DNA from: JAAYLC01 sp964636665
GTDB taxonomy: Bacteria; Bacteroidota; Bacteroidia; Flavobacteriales; Flavobacteriaceae
Length of the DNA stretch: 60,634 bases
Direction of reading: 5' to 3'
NCBI GenBank assembly: GCA_964636665.1
Contig: CAZWVT010000007.1
Span: 1-60,634 of the forward strand
The position numbers and the translations under genes are program-made. Below the pieces are notes generated by a model that was not told the origin of the DNA, ran no database searches, and saw only the letters and a list, made by a program, of their open reading frames with translations. Positions within the stretch are counted from its first letter, which is position 1, and each line of letters opens with the position of its first letter. Of the stretch, positions 51,047-59,034 are shown one piece after another.

Positions 51047-51943
51047 TTACGACACTCGACGAACGATAAAAAATCCGTCATCCCCTTGAGGTTGATAAAG
51101 TGGCATAAAAATATAGTCATCCCAATTGCTGTAAATCTGCTTGCCGTTATACGTTCCTAACAAATCTCCTTTGTTTATTTTTTGAAAATTTATAAAGCCG
51201 TCTAACATTTTAAACGTATCGTTCTCTCTGATTTCATGACGGTATTCAATTTCAAAAGTCTTTTGATGTTTCCGTTTATTTTCAAGAATGTTTACACTTT
51301 CGGGATATTTTTTTAATGTGTCGAAATCAAGACCGCAAGCGTGTTGGAGTGCCAACCATATCATTCCCTCATGGTTTTCGATGGATTCCGGGCTGTCGTG
51401 TTGTCCTGCTTCAAAAACGAAACCGGTCATTCCGATACGGCTTTTGTAATGGTCGATACAACCTGCTACAATATCCGAAAATCCACGGATAATATAAGTC
51501 GGAAATTTGTGTGCCCAAGCGTCATTGTCATTCAGGTCTTGAACTGAAATAAAGGGTTCGCTGGCGGCAGAAGTTGTGTGACAATCTAAAAAATAACGTT
51601 TTTCAAATGCTTCTTCGGGATGATTTTCTAAAATGTCGATAATCTCAAACATCTCTTTTTTTTCCTGAGAATTTTTTGATTTTGAAGCAATGTTTTCTTC
51701 TGTCCAAGTACGGTTTAAATCTTCATCCACATAACGTACTTGGCGAGTCAGCGCTTCTTTATTTCCGGCAATTCCAATTACTTTTCCTGAGATTGAAGGT
51801 TTTTCAGATTCTAAAACTTCAAAAACTCTTTTTAGTGCATAAATTCCACTGGGTTCGTTTCCGTGGATTCCGGCGGTTATAAAAAGGAGCGAACCTTTTT
51901 TACCACTATCGTATTCTCCGATGATTCGTTCAATATTTTTCAT
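51047..51943 (-). CDS. AstE/AspA-family zinc hydrolase (succinylglutamate desuccinylase/aspartoacylase-like)
   Basis: M14-like metallo-hydrolase that removes acyl or aminoacyl groups. Zinc ligands are His27 and Glu30 in TAGIHGNEPSG and His122 in FLDCHTTSA; a catalytic Glu is likely in FVFEAGQHDSPES. Length 298 aa. It is the third gene of an operon, 17 bp after the ATP-grasp gene, and is followed by a terminator. Family members act on N-acylated amino acids, but the neighbours (ATP-grasp, carboxypeptidase) suggest a dedicated peptide-like substrate. Which substrate is unknown. Confidence 0.87.
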   Translation of the reverse strand: MKNIERIIGEYDSGKKGSLLFITAGIHGNEPSGIYALKRVFEVLESEKPSISGKVIGIAGNKEALTRQVRYVDEDLNRTWTEENIASKSKNSQEKKEMFEIIDILENHPEEAFEKRYFLDCHTTSAASEPFISVQDLNDNDAWAHKFPTYIIRGFSDIVAGCIDHYKSRIGMTGFVFEAGQHDSPESIENHEGMIWLALQHACGLDFDTLKKYPESVNILENKRKHQKTFEIEYRHEIRENDTFKMLDGFINFQKINKGDLLGTYNGKQIYSNWDDYIFMPLYQPQGDDGFFIVRRVS

Positions 51944-51960
51944 AATATTTTTATTTAAAA

Positions 51961-53013
51961 TTATTCCATTGTAGCCAAAGCTCGATTGCTCAATTTGTTT
52001 TGATAATATTTTTTGTAATGTACTTTGCGTTCCAATGCTTCGACAATGGTATTGGTAAAATCTGTCATTCCCGTAATGTGGTTGTGGTCAATGCCGCCCG
52101 GACTCAAAACATTGATTTCTATTAATTTGTCTTTAACGACGTCCAACCCGACAAAAAACAATCCGTCGCGAATAAGTTTTGGAGCCGTAAGCGAAACAAT
52201 ATGTTCGATTTCTTTAGTGAGTTTTCCTTTCTTCGGAATCCCGCCTAAGGACAAATTGCTTCTAAATTCTATTTTGTCGCTGCTAATACGTCTGATTACC
52301 GCATGTTGCCCGTCTTCTTCCAGAATTTTTCCGTTCATCAGCATCACGCGGACATCGCCTTTGCTGACTTCGGGTAGAAATTCTTGGGCAATGATGTAAC
52401 CTTTTTCGGTTAAAGTGTCGAGAATCTGATTGAAATTATGTTGTTCTTTGCCTATTTTATAAACATTTTGCCCGCCACTTCCTTCAAGAGGTTTAAGAAC
52501 AATTTCCTTATTGTTTTCTTTCCAAAAATGGATAATGTCATCTTTGTTGCGCGTAATCAAACTGTTGGGTTTGATTTCTGAAGGCAATTCTTCAAAATAA
52601 AGCTTGTCAATAAACGCATGACTCATCGCAAAAGCGTCATTTAAAACCAAAACGCCCGAACGCTGAATCATACGGGCAAAAGCAATTCCGCTGTGTTCCG
52701 CCCATTGTCTGCCGGAAGTTTCTTCCGTGGGATTGTTACGCACAAAAAGAATGTCCATCTCATTACTGGGAATCACCTCGTAACCCAAAGATTCATCTTG
52801 AATTTGTGACCAAAACGCTTTCAGTGAATCGTTTTTAATGTCTTTTGGAATTTTACGACAACGCAAGTGGATGTTCTTATCGCGGTGAAAAATAAAACAT
52901 CCTACATCCATTACGTACACATCGTGTCCGCGTTCATAGGCTTTGCGGAGAATGACGACTGTCGTACCGGGAATTTCAGTCTTAATGCTGTTTATTACAA
53001 AGCAAATTTTCAT
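51961..53013 (-). CDS. GshB-like ATP-grasp ligase
   Basis: ATP-dependent carboxylate-amine ligase resembling prokaryotic glutathione synthetase. Motifs in order: the NNPTEE-containing pre-ATP-grasp region (LFVRNNPTEE), KLYFEEL, ATP-grasp lysine loop EIVLKPLEGSGGQNVYKI, IAQEFLPEVSKGDVRVMLMNG and the metal-binding end IEINVLSPGGIDHNHITG. The end differs from true GshB, where the acceptor pocket has a different pattern. No gamma-glutamylcysteine ligase is visible in the window. Length 350 aa. It lies 24 bp after DUF1704 and 17 bp before the AstE-like gene. Probably joins an amino acid or peptide to an unknown acceptor. Confidence 0.85.
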   Translation of the reverse strand: MKICFVINSIKTEIPGTTVVILRKAYERGHDVYVMDVGCFIFHRDKNIHLRCRKIPKDIKNDSLKAFWSQIQDESLGYEVIPSNEMDILFVRNNPTEETSGRQWAEHSGIAFARMIQRSGVLVLNDAFAMSHAFIDKLYFEELPSEIKPNSLITRNKDDIIHFWKENNKEIVLKPLEGSGGQNVYKIGKEQHNFNQILDTLTEKGYIIAQEFLPEVSKGDVRVMLMNGKILEEDGQHAVIRRISSDKIEFRSNLSLGGIPKKGKLTKEIEHIVSLTAPKLIRDGLFFVGLDVVKDKLIEINVLSPGGIDHNHITGMTDFTNTIVEALERKVHYKKYYQNKLSNRALATME

Positions 53014-53037
53014 AGTTTCTTGGGATTAAATTAGTGG

Positions 53038-54867
53038 TTAAATCAGTTTGTGTATAGGCGTTTCATTTTTTATTTCTGACAATTTATTTTTATAGGTTTT
53101 ACTTTTCATATACCTCGGAATAATTTCAGGTGTTTTAACGAGATTCCGTGCTTTTAAATCTTGAATCATCGGAACGTGTTCCAAAGCCATTTTTCCCGAC
53201 AATAAAATTTCCAAATCATTTTCTTTCAGATAATCCATAAGTTGCATAAATCCGCGCAGATAAATAATATCTTTTAAAAATCCGCAGCCCTGAAACATGC
53301 GGGAGGTAATGGCAAAAGCCGAATCTTTTGAAAATCCGTAATTTCTATAAAGCAGCATAAATGTTTCTCTGAAAGTGGCATCGTCCAAAAGTGCTTCTCC
53401 GGCAACGACCCGTCCGGCAAGGGTTCTCAATCGGTTGGCCGTTAAACCGTCAACTAAGTATTCTGCTAAAATTGCAATTCCTTCTTGCAGTGCTTCATAA
53501 TTTGCCAAGCCTTGGGAAAGTTGGCTCAGCGGTTGTCTGCTTCCGTTGAAATAGGTCAAAACATGCGTGCCGACTTCGTGTTGAATTAAAGCTTTTGCTT
53601 CGCGTTCTGTCATTTTATAATATGCAGGAATGTAAAGTTCGCCTTTGGAAACCATCATCACATTGACGTCCTCACGAATGTGGATTTTGGAATCAAATTC
53701 GGGCGCTTGCTCCTTAAAATATTCAAATTCGTCACGAGCCATTTCACCAAAATTCTCGGCGGTAATTGTTTTTTCTTTATCTTGATTGATGTCTTCGGGA
53801 AAATGTTTTAAAATTTCTTTGGCTGTATGCAACAATTGTTTTTCAATGACACCATAAAGCCGCAAACTGCTGTAAAAGAAATTTTTTGACCCACGTTCTT
53901 TGAGCATTGTCAATTCCTGGTCGATTTGACTCCGCTTTTGTTGAAATAAATAAGAAAGTTCCGGGTCGTCAATTTCATCGATGCGCAAAGTGTATAGTTT
54001 TCTCTTCAGCAAATCCGGGTCTAATGGAAGCAGCCGATAATGATAAGGCAATACTTTTTCGAAATCGGTATCAAAAAAACACTCTTGAATGGATTGAATA
54101 TTTACGGGCGCAATAAGCAGCAAAAACTGATATTGATTTTCAATTTCGGTGAGTTGTTTATCGATTTTAAACAACTCTTCGTGAATCCGACGCCTCCCCA
54201 AGGCTGCATAATTTTTAATTTCCGAAGAAGTCTGTACTCTGATAAATTGAAAAAGTGCTCTGTGAATGGCTTTGGCAAAACTATCTCGGAATTTTCTGAA
54301 ATATAAAGGATAGACTGTCCCACTTTCTGAACGATAAACCGGAGGAATCTCTAATCCGATATAAGTACCACCGTGGGTTTTGATTTTATCGATACTAAAA
54401 AATGCTTGCTCCGTAGGAGGTTGACGTTCTTTGGTTTGTTCTACTTCAGCGGTTAGTGGTTTTCCATACTGATGACTTTCAATTTTATCCAATTCCTTTT
54501 TTAAAACATTCAAAGAAACCGGAAGTTTATGGGAAGGTCCGCGAATGATGAATTTGTTGCTGTCGCTTGCTCCGGAATAAATTTCTATTACTATAAAAGA
54601 AAGAAACTTGTCGCTCATTTTTTCCGTGAGCAGATTTACAAGTTGGTGGAAATACTCGAAATTTTCAGTTCCGATGATTAGAAATGAAGCAGACGTACGT
54701 GCCAAACGAATTGAGGTATCATCTTCATCAATTTTTCGGTAAATCATCAAAAAAGGAACGTCGTGTTCCAAATGCAAAAATCCGTCGTAAGGTAGTTTTG
54801 TAATGGTTTTTCCTCCGGATTCCAAGATTCCGATTATGGAATCTATTTCAGTTTCTTTGGTAATCAT
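53038..54867 (-). CDS. DUF1704 (QEGLA-motif) putative zinc metallocarboxypeptidase
   Basis: First gene of a three-gene operon, 609 aa. The family is known as 'flavohemoglobin expression-modulating QEGLA motif' protein and is homologous to eukaryotic MATCAP (KIAA0895L), a tubulin-tail carboxypeptidase. The metal motif is H430-E-V-G-T-H435 (HExxxH), followed by Q461-E462-G-I-A, the QEGLA block with Glu462 as probable third ligand. The N-terminal half (about 1-330) is less conserved and partly helical. No signal peptide, so it is cytoplasmic. By analogy it would trim C-terminal residues from a peptide or protein. The promoter is not obvious; the upstream intergenic is AT-rich. Confidence 0.85.
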   Translation of the reverse strand: MITKETEIDSIIGILESGGKTITKLPYDGFLHLEHDVPFLMIYRKIDEDDTSIRLARTSASFLIIGTENFEYFHQLVNLLTEKMSDKFLSFIVIEIYSGASDSNKFIIRGPSHKLPVSLNVLKKELDKIESHQYGKPLTAEVEQTKERQPPTEQAFFSIDKIKTHGGTYIGLEIPPVYRSESGTVYPLYFRKFRDSFAKAIHRALFQFIRVQTSSEIKNYAALGRRRIHEELFKIDKQLTEIENQYQFLLLIAPVNIQSIQECFFDTDFEKVLPYHYRLLPLDPDLLKRKLYTLRIDEIDDPELSYLFQQKRSQIDQELTMLKERGSKNFFYSSLRLYGVIEKQLLHTAKEILKHFPEDINQDKEKTITAENFGEMARDEFEYFKEQAPEFDSKIHIREDVNVMMVSKGELYIPAYYKMTEREAKALIQHEVGTHVLTYFNGSRQPLSQLSQGLANYEALQEGIAILAEYLVDGLTANRLRTLAGRVVAGEALLDDATFRETFMLLYRNYGFSKDSAFAITSRMFQGCGFLKDIIYLRGFMQLMDYLKENDLEILLSGKMALEHVPMIQDLKARNLVKTPEIIPRYMKSKTYKNKLSEIKNETPIHKLI

Positions 54868-54995
54868 TATCAGTATTTTATCTTAAGCGGTTAAAATTCA
54901 ATGAAAGTTAAATAATTAGCCGATGTGGAAATTATTTTTTTAAATACTTTAACTTGATTTCTGATTATTTTAAAATTTGCATAAACTAAATGCTC

Positions 54996-55027
54996 TTGAG
55001 AAATGTTCTACAGAATGGTTATTTTTG
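54996..55027 (+). promoter_or_regulatory. Promoter of the dienoyl-CoA-reductase-like gene
   Basis: TTG (54996-54998), 21-bp spacer, TATTTTTG (55020-55027), a full match in spacing, 18 bp before the ATG at 55046. It rules out the in-frame TTG at 54977 as a start. Confidence 0.65.
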
Positions 55028-55045
55028 AATACTCAAAATAAGATT

Positions 55046-55930
55046 ATGAAACCTACGTCAAAAATGCTTAAAGATGATGCGCTGAAAGGAAAAACAATCA
55101 TTGTAACAGGAGGCGGGAGCGGATTGGGTAAATCGATGAGTGTTTATTTTTTGGAATTGGGCGCATCGGTAATCATCACTTCAAGAAATATAGATAAACT
55201 TTTAGCCGCGAAGGATGAGCTTGAAAATAAAACAGGAGGGAAGGTTGAAGTTGTCGTTTGTGATGTGCGTAATTATGAAGAAGTAGAAAAGATGGTTGCC
55301 CAATCGATCAAATTATTTGGCAAAGTCGATATACTTGTAAACAATGCGGCAGGAAATTTTATTTCCCCCACCGAAAGACTTTCTGCCAATGCATTTGACA
55401 CGATTATTGACATTGTGTTGAAAGGAACAAAAAACTGCACCTTGGCTTTAGGAAAACATTGGATTGACAATAAGGAAACAGATAAGACAATTTTAAACAT
55501 TGTAACTACTTATGCTTTTACCGGTTCGGCTTATGTAGTTCCCAGCGCTGCTGCAAAAGCCGGCGTTTTAGCGATGACGCGCTCCTTGGCAGTGGAGTGG
55601 GCAAAATACGGAATTCGGTCAAATGCCATTGCTCCGGGACCTTTTCCAACGGAAGGTGCTTGGAATCGTCTGTTGCCCGGAGATTTAAAAGACAAATTTG
55701 ATTTGTCGAGAAAAATACCTTTAAAACGATACGGCGATCATCAGGAATTGGCAAATTTGGCAGCTTATTTAATCTCAGATTACGCTGCTTATATTAACGG
55801 AGAAGTTATTGTCATTGACGGAGGCGAATGGCTGCAAGGAGCGGGGCAGTTCAATCTTTTAGAACAAATTCCCGAATCTATGTGGGATATGTTGGAAATG
55901 ATGATACGCAGTAAAAATAAAAAAGAATAA
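55046..55930 (+). CDS. 2,4-dienoyl-CoA reductase-like SDR
   Basis: NADPH-dependent reductase in the SDR subfamily of mitochondrial 2,4-dienoyl-CoA reductase (DECR1), used for oxidation of polyunsaturated fatty acids. The cofactor loop is TGGGSGLGKS (21-30) and the NAAGN block is at 100-104. The usual YxxxK is absent; instead Tyr156 (TTYAFTG), Ser167 and Lys171 (VVPSAAAKAG) keep the DECR1 spacing (Tyr199, Ser210, Lys214), and APGPFPTEGAW matches the DECR signature. I chose ATG 55046 (294 aa); the TTG-started frame overlaps the promoter. It stands alone, with no other beta-oxidation gene nearby. Confidence 0.88.
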   Translation: MKPTSKMLKDDALKGKTIIVTGGGSGLGKSMSVYFLELGASVIITSRNIDKLLAAKDELENKTGGKVEVVVCDVRNYEEVEKMVAQSIKLFGKVDILVNNAAGNFISPTERLSANAFDTIIDIVLKGTKNCTLALGKHWIDNKETDKTILNIVTTYAFTGSAYVVPSAAAKAGVLAMTRSLAVEWAKYGIRSNAIAPGPFPTEGAWNRLLPGDLKDKFDLSRKIPLKRYGDHQELANLAAYLISDYAAYINGEVIVIDGGEWLQGAGQFNLLEQIPESMWDMLEMMIRSKNKKE

Positions 55931-56046
55931 CAGCGTTGTATATGTAATGTTGTAAATAAATGTGTTTGCAGACAACTGTTGATAAAATGGGTTTTCATTC
56001 CGTCTAAATAGTTGTACTTTTAGCAGCTAAAATTTGGAGCTATTTA

Positions 56047-56817
56047 ATGGGTAAAATAATTGCTATTGCGAATCAAAAAGGGGGCGTTGGGAAAACCACG
56101 ACTTCAGTAAATCTTGCAGCCGCTCTTGGAGTGCTGGAAAAAAAAGTATTGCTTATCGATGCCGATCCGCAGGCGAATGCAACTTCGGGATTGGGAGTAA
56201 GTGTGGAAGAAGTTCAAATAGGAACTTACCAACTTTTAGAACATTCCGCTACGGCTCGCGAGGCTGTCGTTTCTACCGATTCCCCAAATTTAGACCTCAT
56301 TCCGGCGCATATCGATTTGGTAGCTATCGAAATAGAACTCGTCGATCAAGCACAACGAGAATATATGATGAAAATGGCACTTGCAGAAATCGCCGCTGAT
56401 TACGACTACATATTGATTGATTGCGCGCCGTCATTGGGATTGTTGACATTAAATGCGCTTACAGCTGCGGATTCTGTGATTATTCCGATTCAATGTGAAT
56501 ATTTTGCGTTGGAAGGGTTGGGGAAATTGCTCAATACCATCAAAAGTGTCCAGAAAATTCACAATCCCGGATTGGATATTGAAGGATTGTTGTTGACCAT
56601 GTACGACCAACGTTTGAGATTGTCAAATCAGGTGGTGGACGAAGTACGCAAGCATTTTGATGAAATGGTATTTAAAACCATCATTCAACGGAATGTGCGT
56701 TTGAGTGAAGCGCCAAGTTATGGAGAAAGCATTATCAGTTACGACGCATCCAGTAAAGGAGCAGAAAATTATTTGGCATTGGCGCATGAATTAATAACTA
56801 AAAATGAAGAGATATAA
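56047..56817 (+). CDS. parA: ParA/Soj chromosome-partitioning ATPase
   Basis: Walker-type ATPase that moves ParB-parS complexes during chromosome segregation. The deviant Walker A is NQKGGVGKTTTSVN (residues 8-21), Walker A' is LLIDADPQANAT and Walker B is YILIDCAPSLGLLT. Length 256 aa is standard. The stop TAA shares one base with the ATG of parB. It leads a tight run parA-parB-DUF5683-dapB-lepB, the usual flavobacterial arrangement. No clear consensus promoter is visible in the 116-bp upstream gap. Confidence 0.95.
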   Translation: MGKIIAIANQKGGVGKTTTSVNLAAALGVLEKKVLLIDADPQANATSGLGVSVEEVQIGTYQLLEHSATAREAVVSTDSPNLDLIPAHIDLVAIEIELVDQAQREYMMKMALAEIAADYDYILIDCAPSLGLLTLNALTAADSVIIPIQCEYFALEGLGKLLNTIKSVQKIHNPGLDIEGLLLTMYDQRLRLSNQVVDEVRKHFDEMVFKTIIQRNVRLSEAPSYGESIISYDASSKGAENYLALAHELITKNEEI

Positions 56818-57710
56818 TGGCGAAAGCAGTTAGAAAACAAGCATTGGGACGCGGACTTTCAGCGTTGTTGGATGATTCCGTAAACGATATTAAATCCGTT
56901 GAAGACAAAAATGCCGACAAGGTAGTCGGGAATATCGTGGAGCTTGAACTGTCAGGCATTGAAGTAAATCCCTTTCAGCCTCGTTCCAGTTTTAATGAAG
57001 AATCGTTGCGCGAATTGGCTTCATCCATTAAGGAGTTGGGCGTAATTCAACCGATTACGGTACGAAAAATCGGATTTAAAAAATACCAATTAGTGAGCGG
57101 CGAACGACGTTTCAGAGCTTCCAAAATGGTAGGATTGGAACGAATTCCGGCGTATGTGCGAATTGCAAACGACCAAGAATCGCTCGAAATGGCATTGGTC
57201 GAAAATATACAGCGTCAAGACCTTGATCCTATTGAAATTGCATTGTCATATCAACGGCTTATCGAAGAAATTCAAGTAACTCAGGAAGTTCTTAGTGATA
57301 GGGTCGGGAAAAATCGTTCTACCATTGCCAATTACCTTCGTTTGCTGAAATTAGACCCGATTATCCAAACGGGAATGCGCGACGGATTTATTTCAATGGG
57401 ACACGGGCGAGCGCTTATAAATATAGAAGATACAGCAAATCAGTTGGAAATTTACGAGAAAATTCTGGCGCAGAATCTTTCTGTTCGAGAGACCGAAGCT
57501 TTAGTCAGAGAATTTAAAAATCCAAAACCCAAATCCGATACTAAAAAGAAAGAAGTTCCGGTACACCTCAAAAAAGCAAAACGAGAACTTTCCGATTTTT
57601 ATGATTCCAAAGTTGACATTAAATTTTCAAAATCCGGAAAAGGACAGGTATCGATTTCATTTGCTGATGAAAAGGATTTTGAACGCATCCTGAAACTCTT
57701 GAAAAAGTGA
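56817..57710 (+). CDS. parB: ParB/Spo0J chromosome-partitioning protein
   Basis: CTPase-type DNA-binding clamp that loads at parS. The N-terminal ParB domain has NPFQPRSSFNEESLREL, IQPITVRK and the GERRFRAS CTP/parS-loading motif; the central HTH is LSDRVGKNRSTIANYLRLL; the C-terminal dimerisation region follows a lysine-rich linker (KPKSDTKKKEVP). Length 297 aa. The start overlaps the parA stop by one base, and its own stop overlaps the GTG of the next gene (GTGA). No parS-like 16-mer was seen in the window. Confidence 0.95.
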   Translation: MAKAVRKQALGRGLSALLDDSVNDIKSVEDKNADKVVGNIVELELSGIEVNPFQPRSSFNEESLRELASSIKELGVIQPITVRKIGFKKYQLVSGERRFRASKMVGLERIPAYVRIANDQESLEMALVENIQRQDLDPIEIALSYQRLIEEIQVTQEVLSDRVGKNRSTIANYLRLLKLDPIIQTGMRDGFISMGHGRALINIEDTANQLEIYEKILAQNLSVRETEALVREFKNPKPKSDTKKKEVPVHLKKAKRELSDFYDSKVDIKFSKSGKGQVSISFADEKDFERILKLLKK

Positions 57711-58303
57711 AAAAATTTCTGCCGTATATCCTCATTGTTATCGGTTTCTCGTGTTTTTCACAAGAAATCGACAGCTTGCAGGTATCCAGAGACAGCGTTC
57801 CATTTAGAATAGCAAACATTCAAGAACCCATTCCCGAATACGATCCGTTAGCGCCATCAAGAGCTGCTTTTTATTCGGCCGTACTTCCGGGATTGGGTCA
57901 GATTTACAACAAAAGATATTGGAAAGTCCCCATCGTTTATGGTGGAATCGCTACTTCAATTTATTTTTACAGTGAAAACAGAACCGATTACAACCGCTTC
58001 CGGAATGCCTACAAAAGAAGGTTGGCAGGTTTTAAAGATGATGAGTTTTACGGCAACGGAAACGAACCGCTTATCTCGAATGATCGTTTGATTAACGCAC
58101 AACGTTCGGCACAAAAAAATATGAGCTTGAGCTTGATGGTAGCTGTGGGAATTTATTTATTAAACATTATAGACGCCAATGTTGATGCACATTTAAAACA
58201 ATACGATGTTCGCGAAGATTTGAGTCTCAGACCCAAATTAGATATCGACCCGATAAGCAATCAGACAAACTACGGATTTTCTTTACGATTTCAAATACAT
58301 TAA
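57707..58303 (+). CDS. DUF5683 membrane/exported protein
   Basis: A 198-aa protein of a Bacteroidota family of unknown function often found between parB and dapB. It has a signal peptide (1-18, IGFSCFSQE) and the conserved block SRAAFYSAVLPGLGQIYNKRYWKVPIVYGG, a glycine-rich hydrophobic hairpin resembling small membrane-protein families, plus a second hydrophobic segment near 139-155. The start is GTG, overlapping the parB stop by 4 bp, so translation is coupled. dapB begins 10 bp downstream. Role unknown; membership in the envelope is inferred. Confidence 0.8.
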   Translation: MKKFLPYILIVIGFSCFSQEIDSLQVSRDSVPFRIANIQEPIPEYDPLAPSRAAFYSAVLPGLGQIYNKRYWKVPIVYGGIATSIYFYSENRTDYNRFRNAYKRRLAGFKDDEFYGNGNEPLISNDRLINAQRSAQKNMSLSLMVAVGIYLLNIIDANVDAHLKQYDVREDLSLRPKLDIDPISNQTNYGFSLRFQIH

Positions 58304-58313
58304 AAAATAACAG

Positions 58314-59021
58314 ATGAAAATTGCATTGATTGGTTACGGAAAAATGGGAAAGGTTATTGAAAAAATAGCCCAATTAAACGGACATCAAATAGTCTATAAA
58401 AGCACGAGTACTCAAAAAGAAGGAAAACTTTCAGAGGCTGATGTAGCCATCGAATTTTCTACTCCGGAAACAGCTTTTGACAATATTAAGGAAGCTTTAA
58501 ATGCAAAAATTCCGGTAGTTTGCGGAACAACCGGTTGGTTAGCCCGTTATGATGAGATTGTAAACCATTGCAAAGAAAATGATGGCAGTTTTATTTACGC
58601 CTCAAATTTTAGTGTAGGGGTCAATTTGTTTTTTGCAATCAATACTTTTGCAGCTCGGTTGATGGGCAAATGGAAAGAATATGACGTTTCAGTAGAAGAA
58701 ATTCATCACACACAAAAAAAAGATGCTCCCAGTGGAACGGCGATTACACTTTCTGAAGAAATTTTAAATTACAGTCAGAAAAAAAATTGGGTTTTAAATA
58801 AACAAGAATCAGATAAGTTGACAATAACAGCAGTTCGCGAAGAAGATGTAAAAGGAACGCATGTTATTTCCTATAATTCTGAAATAGACAGCATTCATTT
58901 GGAACACAAAGCACACAGCAGAGATGGTTTTGCCAAAGGAGCTTTGCTTGCCGCTGCTTGGTTAAAAGATAAAAAAGGAATTTTCTCAATGAAAGACGTA
59001 TTGGGAATTGACAGTGAATAA
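58314..59021 (+). CDS. dapB: 4-hydroxy-tetrahydrodipicolinate reductase
   Basis: NAD(P)H-dependent reductase of the lysine and meso-diaminopimelate pathway. The Rossmann motif is IGYGKMGKVIE (residues 5-15); the GTTGW motif follows at about 71-75; the catalytic block is EIHHTQKKDAPSGTA, with the catalytic His and Lys in the usual order. At 235 aa it is shorter than the E. coli enzyme (273 aa), as normal in Bacteroidota. It is placed 10 bp after DUF5683 and 13 bp before lepB, in one transcription unit. Confidence 0.95.
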   Translation: MKIALIGYGKMGKVIEKIAQLNGHQIVYKSTSTQKEGKLSEADVAIEFSTPETAFDNIKEALNAKIPVVCGTTGWLARYDEIVNHCKENDGSFIYASNFSVGVNLFFAINTFAARLMGKWKEYDVSVEEIHHTQKKDAPSGTAITLSEEILNYSQKKNWVLNKQESDKLTITAVREEDVKGTHVISYNSEIDSIHLEHKAHSRDGFAKGALLAAAWLKDKKGIFSMKDVLGIDSE

Positions 59022-59034
59022 AAACAAATAAATT

